This document shows, in pieces, positions 52,917 to 60,490 of a stretch of 64,000 bases of DNA. The notes under the pieces were generated by a model. The model was given only the letters and a program-made list of their open reading frames with translations, was not told where the DNA came from and made no database searches. How positions within the stretch are numbered: the first letter of the stretch is position 1; each line of letters opens with the position of its first letter. This stretch comes from Flavobacterium foetidum (GTDB lineage: Bacteria > Bacteroidota > Bacteroidia > Flavobacteriales > Flavobacteriaceae): positions 186,001-250,000 of the forward strand of contig NZ_SJTF01000007.1 of the NCBI RefSeq assembly GCF_004634245.1. The letters run 5' to 3'. Made by a program: the position numbers and the translations under genes.

Positions 52917-55900
52917 TTAGAATGATACGTTAAAATTAAGCGACCAAGTTCTAAGTGTAGGATAATTCATAGAAGAGTTATCATACATATTTCTATAATG
53001 ATCTGGATAAGGATTATATAAATCCCAAAGATTATTACCTGTTACCCCTAACGTTATAGCAGAAATTTTTGTGTCTGCAAATACTTTCTTAGGGATATCA
53101 TAATTAAGACTTAAGTTTCTAACAAAACAACGGAAAGTACTTACCTGCCAGAAATCTGAATCAGTAGACATATATGACCATTGTCCTACACTTGGGTATT
53201 TACCCATCGGATTATCCTCAGAATACATATCTCTCCAAAAACTTTCACGAGACCACATATTGTGTGCAGATGATGTACCTTGATTTACTCTATCTATAAA
53301 AGTAGCTCCTCCCCAAGAAGTTGAGATTTGAGTTCTTAATGAAAATGCATCAATTTTAAAACCTAAATTAGTAATTATATTATAAGTTCTATTACTATTG
53401 GCTAATTTCACATAATCATTATCTTTCATGATTTGTCCGTCTGCAGGCGCTAAAGTACCGTCAGGGTTAAGCTGACCAGCAACGTCTTGATAAGCTAAAG
53501 ATCCTTTTCTCATTCCTGATATCGAATTGATATCTAAGTATCTAGGCACACCTCCAACTGCAGTCGCACGTTCTGTCAAATAAGCCCAGTAATTTGCAAT
53601 ATCTTCATCTGTACGCAAGATACCATCTCCCGTAGATGTTCCTTTCCAAACTGCAAATCCCCATACTGGATTAAATGTTGAGTACCCTACTCTTTTATTA
53701 TTATTAGATGGGACAACATTTCCTTGATCAGGGTATTTTTTAATTTCATTATCACCATAACTAAAGTTAACTCCAACATTATAACTCATATTACTTTTTA
53801 TTTTATCGTTCCAAGTAATACTAATTTCATGCCCCCATGCATCAATCTGACCATAATTTTGTTCAGCATATGCTCCACCAACAGAAATTGGCACACCTAC
53901 AGCACTGCTCATATCTGTTAACATTTGTTTATTTTTATCATAGTAATAATCATAAGTTAAGCTTAATCTGTTTTTCAACAAAGTAATATCAAATCCTAAG
54001 TTATTTTTTATCGTAGTATCCCATGTTACATTTCTATTTGGATTCACTCTAGGTGTTAAACCATTTCCATTATATCCACCTCCACTAGTAGGTGTACCAG
54101 GACCGAACTGAAACCCTTTATCCACAATAAGATCATAATATTGTTCCCATCTCCACGGATTGATATTATCTTTACCTGTTTTACCAATCGAGTAACGAAC
54201 TTTAAAGAAATCAACCCAAGGCAATCCTTTTTCAAACCAATTTTCCTTAGACATTACCCAACCCACTTGAGCAGATGGAAAAGTTCCCCAATAATGTTCT
54301 GGTGCAAATTTTGTCGAAGCATCACTACGAAGAATAAACTGAAACAAATACTTTTGTTTAAAGCTATAATTTAAACGTCCAAAATAAGATAATGTTCCTC
54401 CTTCAACTTTAGTTGCTTGGCTATTAGAAGTACTCAAAGTACCCGCCGTACGATAATCTCCTAAGTAATCTTTTCCTGTATTCTCATAAGCTAAACGAGT
54501 AAACGTATTATATGTTTCTGAAGCTTCTCCACCTACCATAGCACCTATTTGGTGATCTCCAAATGTTCTATCATAATTAATCATAAAATCACCTTGGCTA
54601 CTTTTACTATCGGTATTATTATAGTAAACTCTTGAATTTCTTACATTGGTTTCCAGGATATAACTACCGGTAGGATTTGTTGTTGCATTATAAAAACTAG
54701 GATTAGCAGCACTTGCTAAGTGTCTATCTTGAAGCTGGTAATCTCTAATTCTAACTAAATCATATGGTAATTGAATTTGCTCCGTATAAGCTGAACTTTG
54801 ATTTCTTGAATAACTTACTTTGAAAGATAATCCTTTAACTGCAGCAAGCTTATAATTTAATGATGTATTAACATTGAATGTATTGTCATTGGTAATTTGG
54901 TGAGACCCGTTGTTCAAGTTAGCAAAATAGTTCCAACCCGCAATATTATTGTTGGCATTTGCACTTCCAAAGTTTTTATTTGAATTAGGAAATGGAGACA
55001 CATAGTACTGATTTCCATCATTTAAGGTAACCTGCCATGGAACATGTTGTGGCATGTGCAATAAAAATCCATAATCTGCTTGTTCTCCACCAGTATTAGA
55101 AGCATAACTTCCATCACTTATGTTTGCTGATGCTTTTGTAAATGTTTTATCAATCACACCTACATTTCCAGAGATAGAAGCAGAAAAATCTAAATTCTTA
55201 GCAATTTTTGCATTGATACCTGTACGGAAATTCCATTTATCAAATTTTTGATATCCTAAATTAGCATCTTGTGTCAGATATGTTGCACCAGCAAAATACG
55301 TAACATCTTCACTACCTCCGCTCACATTGAAAGAGTGTTTTTGCTGAATAGCTGGTTTCCAAGCTTCATCAAGCCAATTGTAGTTTAAACTTTTCATTTG
55401 TTCCAATTCTGAAGCCGAGTATATTGTAGCTGGATCAAGTACAGCTGGCGGAACTACTCTTGAAGCAAAAAATCGGTTACTGAATACTCCAAATTCATAA
55501 GCATCTAAAACTTTACTGTGACTAACAGCATCATTTATTGCAAACTGACTATTGTATGTAAATTTTGCCTTACCAGTTTTACCACGTTTAGTTTTTACCA
55601 CAATCGCACCTTGTGAAGCACGAGAACCGTAAATTGCTGCAGAACCATCTTTTAAAACAGTCATACTTTCAATCTCTGAAGGATCTAATCTATTAAACTG
55701 TTCCAATGTAGGTTTTCCATTTGTTGGATCTACCTGTATCATGTCATCAATAATAATCAATGGAATATCAAACCCCCCATCTTTAGACAAACTAAAAGTT
55801 TGACGAATTTGAATACTTCCTGCCTCACCAGGACGACCAGTCCCACTAGTAACATTAAGACCTGGAACTAATCCTTTCAGTGCATCAGATAAATTGGTTA

Positions 55901-56318
55901 CTGGCAAATCCATTAAATCGTCTGCCTTAATAGTGGCGATTGCACCTGTAAGTTCTTTTTTCTTCTGAGAACCATAACCAACTACAACAATGTTTTCTAA
56001 TTGATTAAAATCGTCTTCCATTTTCACATTAACCATAGTACGATTATTAAGAGGGATTTCTTGTTTTTTCATTCCAATGAACGAAAAAACCAAAGTTCCT
56101 CCACTTTTTACCTTAATCTGGTATTTTCCATTGTAATCTGTTGTGACTGAATTTTTAGTAGATTTTTCAGTTACGTTAACTCCCGGTAACAGTCCGCCTA
56201 AATTGTCGGTAATAGTTCCTGTAACAGTAACTTGATTACTTGAGTTTTGAGCATAACTCAGCACAGTCATCATCGCAAACAAAAGAAAGCTACATCTTTT
56301 AATAAATGCTTGTTTCAT
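52917..56318 (-). CDS. SusC-family TonB-dependent outer-membrane transporter
   Basis: This 1,133-residue protein has a signal peptide ending VLSYAQ (about residue 24). A carboxypeptidase-regulatory-like domain (~28-105, TVTGTITDNLGGLLPGVNV, then YNGKYQIKVKSGG), a plug (NIVVVGYGSQKKKELTGAI, ALKGLVPGLNVTSGTGRPG) and a long barrel that ends in NFNVSF follow. It imports oligosaccharides with SusD using TonB energy. No STN domain precedes the plug, so signalling through an anti-sigma partner is unlikely. The 877-bp gap upstream makes it the head of an operon running through SusD, the lyases and beyond. Confidence 0.95.
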   Translation of the reverse strand: MKQAFIKRCSFLLFAMMTVLSYAQNSSNQVTVTGTITDNLGGLLPGVNVTEKSTKNSVTTDYNGKYQIKVKSGGTLVFSFIGMKKQEIPLNNRTMVNVKMEDDFNQLENIVVVGYGSQKKKELTGAIATIKADDLMDLPVTNLSDALKGLVPGLNVTSGTGRPGEAGSIQIRQTFSLSKDGGFDIPLIIIDDMIQVDPTNGKPTLEQFNRLDPSEIESMTVLKDGSAAIYGSRASQGAIVVKTKRGKTGKAKFTYNSQFAINDAVSHSKVLDAYEFGVFSNRFFASRVVPPAVLDPATIYSASELEQMKSLNYNWLDEAWKPAIQQKHSFNVSGGSEDVTYFAGATYLTQDANLGYQKFDKWNFRTGINAKIAKNLDFSASISGNVGVIDKTFTKASANISDGSYASNTGGEQADYGFLLHMPQHVPWQVTLNDGNQYYVSPFPNSNKNFGSANANNNIAGWNYFANLNNGSHQITNDNTFNVNTSLNYKLAAVKGLSFKVSYSRNQSSAYTEQIQLPYDLVRIRDYQLQDRHLASAANPSFYNATTNPTGSYILETNVRNSRVYYNNTDSKSSQGDFMINYDRTFGDHQIGAMVGGEASETYNTFTRLAYENTGKDYLGDYRTAGTLSTSNSQATKVEGGTLSYFGRLNYSFKQKYLFQFILRSDASTKFAPEHYWGTFPSAQVGWVMSKENWFEKGLPWVDFFKVRYSIGKTGKDNINPWRWEQYYDLIVDKGFQFGPGTPTSGGGYNGNGLTPRVNPNRNVTWDTTIKNNLGFDITLLKNRLSLTYDYYYDKNKQMLTDMSSAVGVPISVGGAYAEQNYGQIDAWGHEISITWNDKIKSNMSYNVGVNFSYGDNEIKKYPDQGNVVPSNNNKRVGYSTFNPVWGFAVWKGTSTGDGILRTDEDIANYWAYLTERATAVGGVPRYLDINSISGMRKGSLAYQDVAGQLNPDGTLAPADGQIMKDNDYVKLANSNRTYNIITNLGFKIDAFSLRTQISTSWGGATFIDRVNQGTSSAHNMWSRESFWRDMYSEDNPMGKYPSVGQWSYMSTDSDFWQVSTFRCFVRNLSLNYDIPKKVFADTKISAITLGVTGNNLWDLYNPYPDHYRNMYDNSSMNYPTLRTWSLNFNVSF

Positions 56319-56735
56319 AAATGTCTTTTTTGGTTAGTTTATAAATTTGTTAGTTAGTCATGTTAATGCGCCTTTTTCAAAAAACAAAAAATTAATTAAA
56401 TTTTAAATCTTTTAATTAAATGTCAAAAACACATTTATTTTTAGTAATCCAAAAATAGGATGATGGTATATTACAACCGTCCTGCTCTATCCTGTTTTAA
56501 TTGTTTTATTTCATTAAAAGCAGTCAAAAAAAACAATATTAATAAAAATTGGATTGAAAAAATATACCTATCCGAAAAAAAGAGATGATTTCTTTGAGTA
56601 AAACAAAATTTAGCAAGCCGTTTTAGCATAAATTTCATGAAAAATTCATCAAAAACAAACATTATGTAATATTTTTTCAACAGATGCTAGTAGTCATACT
56701 GACATTTAGTATCTTAAGATTTCGCTCAAAACCTA

Positions 56736-56747
56736 GAAAACGTTTTC
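56736..56747. promoter_or_regulatory. LacI/GalR-type operator-like palindrome
   Basis: GAAAACGTTTTC is a perfect 12-bp palindrome with the central CG typical of LacI-family operators. It lies 418 bp upstream of the susC start in a gene-free region. The regulator is not in the window. Confidence 0.45.
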
Positions 56748-57063
56748 GTAAAAGCTGTTTTTACTCTACCATTTATATTAAAAAACTTATAAAATGCGAT
56801 GTTTTCAAGTGTTAATTTTTAGCAAATTTTTTTTGAAAAAAAATATTTTTCAAACGTAAATTCTGACCAATCTGCCTATAAACAATACGTTTTAAAAATG
56901 TCACCCGCCAAAATAGTAAGAATTTTATTGTTTTAAAATAAATAGAACGTCCAAGAAGCAGGACACTCATATAAAAACACTACAATCTGTTCACTCACAG
57001 CAAACATAATGCCCCACATTTTCTATTCCTTTAATTTTAATTTAGGCGGGCTCATCTTTATCA

Positions 57064-57085
57064 GGAAGCAGGATGCGTACTGCTT
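57064..57085. repeat. Inverted repeat, GAAGCAG / CTGCTTC
   Basis: GAAGCAG (57064-57070) and CTGCTTC (57079-57085) are separated by 8 bp. GAAGCAGGA recurs at 56955, and AGAGCAGGAC on the reverse strand at 56479, so these may be operator sites for one regulator. Confidence 0.45.
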
Positions 57086-57134
57086 CAAAATTGATGAAAC
57101 TATTCTTACAACAAAATTGTTGTTACTATTGGCC

Positions 57135-57167
57135 TAAAAGCAAAGTGCTCAGCAAAACTGAGCACTA
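57135..57167 (-). terminator. Rho-independent terminator after the CE8 gene
   Basis: AGTGCTCAG (57145-57153) pairs with CTGAGCACT (57159-57167). Read on the - strand, TTTGCTTTT follows the stem. It lies 29 bp past the CE8 stop, so it ends that operon before the susC promoter region. Confidence 0.75.
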
Positions 57168-57195
57168 AACATAAAACTGTGAATGTGTAACGATT

Positions 57196-58182
57196 TTATT
57201 TGTTCGGATTCCATCCGCTTAGTACTAAATCGCGATCGTATTTTTTGACATCCTCTTTTTTCAATTGGTGCGACCATGATGCACGTTGCGAAGTATTTTT
57301 GGCACTATTACCTTTGCTTCCATATTCTGCGTAATAAGCCGTTTTATCTTTGTCAGGAAATCGAGTATCTATCCAAGCATTCCAACCTTCTGGAATAATA
57401 TGCGAACCTAAATCTGTATTGATGAAAACGGTTTGAGCATAAGGTCTCCAAGGTCTTCCCAAAAACACTTTATCTACCGATTTGTCTTTTGCCGTAAGTT
57501 TACAATCCACAAAAACAAAACCATAAGCCTGCCCTTGAGGAGTTGAAGCTGCTGTGATGTAAGAATTTACCAAGCTTTCGATCGTACATTTATAGAAATA
57601 AGCCGTAGCAGCTCCAAAAATAAAATCGGTTGTTCCGTTGATGAGACAGTTTTCAAAATAGATACGAGTATTTCCTTCTGATAAATAAAGCGTATCCTGA
57701 TTTGCTAAAAGATTACAATTCTTTACAACAACTCTGTCACCTTTAATATGAAGTGCTACTGCCTGCCCTACTCTTCCAGCCGTATTTTCGACAGTTAGAT
57801 TTTCGAGCGTAGTATCATTTCCTAGAATTAAAAAAGAATATGAAGTTCCTGTTCCAAATGCCTTTTTCCCTGACGAATCTGGCTCTCTAAGCGGTTTTCC
57901 AGAGTAATCGTCAAATGAAATTATGGTTTTATTTCTATCAGCTCCTTTTAAAGTAATGAAAGGTTTTGACACTGGAATTTCTAATTTTTCAATATATTTT
58001 CCTGGTTTTATACTAATTACAACTCTCTTTTCTGAATTGTCTTTCACATTATTTATCGCTTCTTGAATCGTTTTAAAATCGCCAGAACCGTCTTGAGCAA
58101 CCGTTAATGCTAATTTGTTATCTAGCGTTTGGGCTGAAAGAGAAAGTGTTGATAGTAAAAATAGCGTTAGAATATATTTCAT
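57196..58182 (-). CDS. CE8 pectin methylesterase
   Basis: This 328-residue protein starts at 58182 with the signal peptide MKYILTLFLLSTLSLSAQ. The beta-helix motifs of CE8 are all present: the QAVALHIKGD region, NQDTLY (Q162, D163), TTDFIFGAA (D186) and LGRPWRPYAQ (R243, W245). The enzyme removes methyl esters from homogalacturonan, giving the lyases and GH28 access. It is the last gene of the operon that begins beyond the right edge, and a terminator follows. Confidence 0.93.
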   Translation of the reverse strand: MKYILTLFLLSTLSLSAQTLDNKLALTVAQDGSGDFKTIQEAINNVKDNSEKRVVISIKPGKYIEKLEIPVSKPFITLKGADRNKTIISFDDYSGKPLREPDSSGKKAFGTGTSYSFLILGNDTTLENLTVENTAGRVGQAVALHIKGDRVVVKNCNLLANQDTLYLSEGNTRIYFENCLINGTTDFIFGAATAYFYKCTIESLVNSYITAASTPQGQAYGFVFVDCKLTAKDKSVDKVFLGRPWRPYAQTVFINTDLGSHIIPEGWNAWIDTRFPDKDKTAYYAEYGSKGNSAKNTSQRASWSHQLKKEDVKKYDRDLVLSGWNPNK

Positions 58183-58282
58183 GTGTACAATTAATTTATT
58201 CGTTATGTTTTTGTGGTTATTGCAAAAAATCTTTGTCAAAGTTTAAAAGTTTGATAAAGATGATCGCATTTCAAGAAAATTA

Positions 58283-58342
58283 AAAAAATCCGTTTTAATT
58301 CGCGTTTTTACGAAGTAAATCCGTTTCATCGGCGTCCAAGAT
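58283..58342. repeat. Family G repeat arm
   Basis: AAAATCCGTTTTAATTCGCG is followed by TTTTTACGAAGTAAATCCG and a GTTTCATCGGCG segment, matching the repeat that encodes the tail of the GH78 protein at 33414. Here it is not translated and ends at the GH127 stop. Confidence 0.7.
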
Positions 58343-60364
58343 TCAATGCGACATCCAAACCGTCATTTCTCCTTGTCCTTTATTTCCCCAAGCAAAATAC
58401 GGAATCAATTTTACGGTTAATGATTTTCCGTCTTTTGTTGAAATTGGTTTATAAAGTGTCTTGTTCCAAGAATTATCCGAGGCAACTTTTGAAGTCGCTT
58501 CGATGGTAACTAATTTTCTGTTTTTCAATTCCGTAAAATCAGTTTTAAAATCAGAATTTAGGTTTAAAATCACATCGTTTACACTTGTATTGGCCGGAAG
58601 CTGATCAGATTCTAAACAATACACCAAAGGACCTCTTTTAACGGCAACTTGATTTTTTACTTCTTCAACTAACGGATTGGCTTCCATCAATTCAACTGGC
58701 ATTGGTAGATTCAATTCAATAACATCTCCTTTTTTCCATTTTTGATTTAACTTCAAATAAGTTCCTGAAACGATTTTATCTAAAATTTTAGAATTATTAA
58801 CCGAAACTTGCGCATTCTGGCTCCAGCCTGGAATTCTTAAAAAGAAAGCCTGTAAGTCTTTTGGAGCCTTAATGATTTTCAAAGTTACCTTTCCATCCCA
58901 AGGATAATTCGTCTGCTGTTCAATTTCCAAAGTTTCTCCACTCAGCGTTTTTGTATTCAAATTATTGCTTCCGTATAAATTAACGTACAAACCTTCTTTT
59001 GAAAGATTGTAAGCATAATTTCCGACTTCGGCAACTGTTCTCGTTACGTTTGGCGCACAACAGTTTGATAAGGCAATATATCCTTCACGCACATTTCCCC
59101 ATCTTTGATGAAAAGGCAAATCGTTGGAAACATTCAACGGATTGTTATATAAGAATTTATCTCCTTCTAGATTCATCCCCGAAAGTACGCTGTTGTAAAG
59201 TGCTAATTCCACGATATCAGCATATTTTGCATCTCCCGTAATTTGAAGCATTCTCCAGTTCCACAGCACATTTCCAATATTAGCGCAAGTCTCTGTATGA
59301 GCCGTCGCATTTGGCAATTGGAAAGGTCTACCGTACGCTTGATGAATTTTTTGCACTACCGTTGGGTCGTAAGAAGTTCCGTCTGGCGAAACTCCATCAT
59401 ACAACGAGCCACATCCTCCTGTAATATACATTTTTCGATACGTTACATCATCCCAAATCGATTCTAAATTGTCTAGTAATTTCTTCTCTCCTGTTTCAGC
59501 ATATAAATCGGCAACTCCCGCGTACAAGTAGTTTGCTCTTACAGCGTGACCCATGGCTGTTGTCTGCTGTCTAAACGGAACTCTGTCTTGATTGTCATCC
59601 GTTCCATCATTAGTAGTACCTCTAATATCGATAAGATTATTAGCCAATTCTAAATATTTCGGGTCTTTTACCGTTCTGTACATTTCGACAATTCCCATAT
59701 AATGTGACGGACAAATCGCATTTCTAGCCAATTCTGGCGAAGCTTTTTTGTAGAAATCATACAAGAAATCGGCAACACCTTTGGCAATGTTTAAGAAATT
59801 TGTTTTTCCTGTGGCACGATAATGAATGCAGGCTGCAGTCATTAAATGTCCCATATTGTATTTCTCGAAACCCAATTGTTTTTTTACTTCTTCTGGGCCT
59901 AAAGTCCCCCAGCGTTCATCGATTAAAACCGGAGTGTGAATATAACCGTCTTTGCGCTGTACCTTTGCGAAAAGCGCAATAGCCTTATCCATTTCAGCAT
60001 CGAGTTTTTTATCTTTTGTAACGGCATAAGTTGCCGCCATTCCTTCAAAAATCTTGTAGAAATCACCATCATGAAAAGAGGGACCTTTGAAAGTTCCTTT
60101 ATCCAATCCGGCCGCAATTTCGAAGTTTTTATACGCATGAGAAGTTTCGCTATGATACAAATCCCACATGTATGGCAGGGTGTTTTTTGTTTCTACATCG
60201 AATTGCTCTTTCCAGAATCCGTTAGTCCATTTTACGTCTTGAAGTCCAACACTTTGGAGCTTAGAATACGGACTTTGTGAATTCGCTACCAAGCCTCTGT
60301 TTTGCGCAAACACGCCAGTACTAACAAAAAATAAGCTTAAGGAAACATTTAATATTTTTTTCAT
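58343..60364 (-). CDS. GH127-type beta-L-arabinofuranosidase (DUF1680)
   Basis: This 673-residue protein starts at 60364 with the signal peptide MKKILNVSLSLFFVSTGVFAQ. It has the DUF1680 (alpha/alpha)6 barrel: VKWTNGFWKEQFDVET, HDGDFYKIFEGMAATYAVTKD and MYITGGCGSLYDG segments. ALSNCCAPNVTRTV carries the cysteines (about 433-434) that include the catalytic nucleophile. A C-terminal beta-sandwich (LEANPLVEE... VKRGPLVYCLE) follows. GH127 enzymes remove beta-L-arabinofuranose, and in RG-II loci a GH127 acts on aceric acid. Which one applies here is not settled. It lies 160 bp upstream of the CE8 gene on the same strand. Confidence 0.88.
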   Translation of the reverse strand: MKKILNVSLSLFFVSTGVFAQNRGLVANSQSPYSKLQSVGLQDVKWTNGFWKEQFDVETKNTLPYMWDLYHSETSHAYKNFEIAAGLDKGTFKGPSFHDGDFYKIFEGMAATYAVTKDKKLDAEMDKAIALFAKVQRKDGYIHTPVLIDERWGTLGPEEVKKQLGFEKYNMGHLMTAACIHYRATGKTNFLNIAKGVADFLYDFYKKASPELARNAICPSHYMGIVEMYRTVKDPKYLELANNLIDIRGTTNDGTDDNQDRVPFRQQTTAMGHAVRANYLYAGVADLYAETGEKKLLDNLESIWDDVTYRKMYITGGCGSLYDGVSPDGTSYDPTVVQKIHQAYGRPFQLPNATAHTETCANIGNVLWNWRMLQITGDAKYADIVELALYNSVLSGMNLEGDKFLYNNPLNVSNDLPFHQRWGNVREGYIALSNCCAPNVTRTVAEVGNYAYNLSKEGLYVNLYGSNNLNTKTLSGETLEIEQQTNYPWDGKVTLKIIKAPKDLQAFFLRIPGWSQNAQVSVNNSKILDKIVSGTYLKLNQKWKKGDVIELNLPMPVELMEANPLVEEVKNQVAVKRGPLVYCLESDQLPANTSVNDVILNLNSDFKTDFTELKNRKLVTIEATSKVASDNSWNKTLYKPISTKDGKSLTVKLIPYFAWGNKGQGEMTVWMSH

Positions 60365-60380
60365 TCTTTTATAATTTTGA

Positions 60381-60480
60381 ACCATATAAGAAATATAAGT
60401 TCATTTAAACTAAACTTTTTAAACTTTAGCAATACAGATTTAAGTCAAACTTATACTATCTTATATATCACTTATATGGT
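60381..60480. repeat. Family A inverted repeat
   Basis: ACCATATAAGAAATATAAG (60381-60399) and CTTATATATCACTTATATGG near 60460-60480 are imperfectly complementary. It lies in the gap between the GH127 gene and the upstream pectate lyase gene. Confidence 0.7.
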
Positions 60481-60490
60481 TTAATACTTT

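Larger units (their letters stand above)
56319..57195. promoter_or_regulatory. 877-bp gap upstream of susC, probable promoter and control region
   Basis: The gap is very AT-rich and has no convincing gene. It contains the palindrome GAAAACGTTTTC (56736-56747) and three AGCAGGAC/T sites, at 56479-56488 (reverse), 56955-56964 and 57064-57072. It also contains an inverted repeat at 57064-57085 and a terminator at 57145-57167. A Flavobacterium-type promoter (TTG and TAnnTTTG) could not be placed with confidence upstream of 56318. Confidence 0.6.

Noticed and set aside
56471..56680. Possible small gene in the susC upstream gap
   Set aside because: No signal, motif or start context was seen, and the composition matches the surrounding AT-rich gap.
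13735..60480. CRISPR arrays
   Set aside because: The repeats are palindromic, of many families and lie singly or nested in gaps, with no regular spacer structure and no cas genes.
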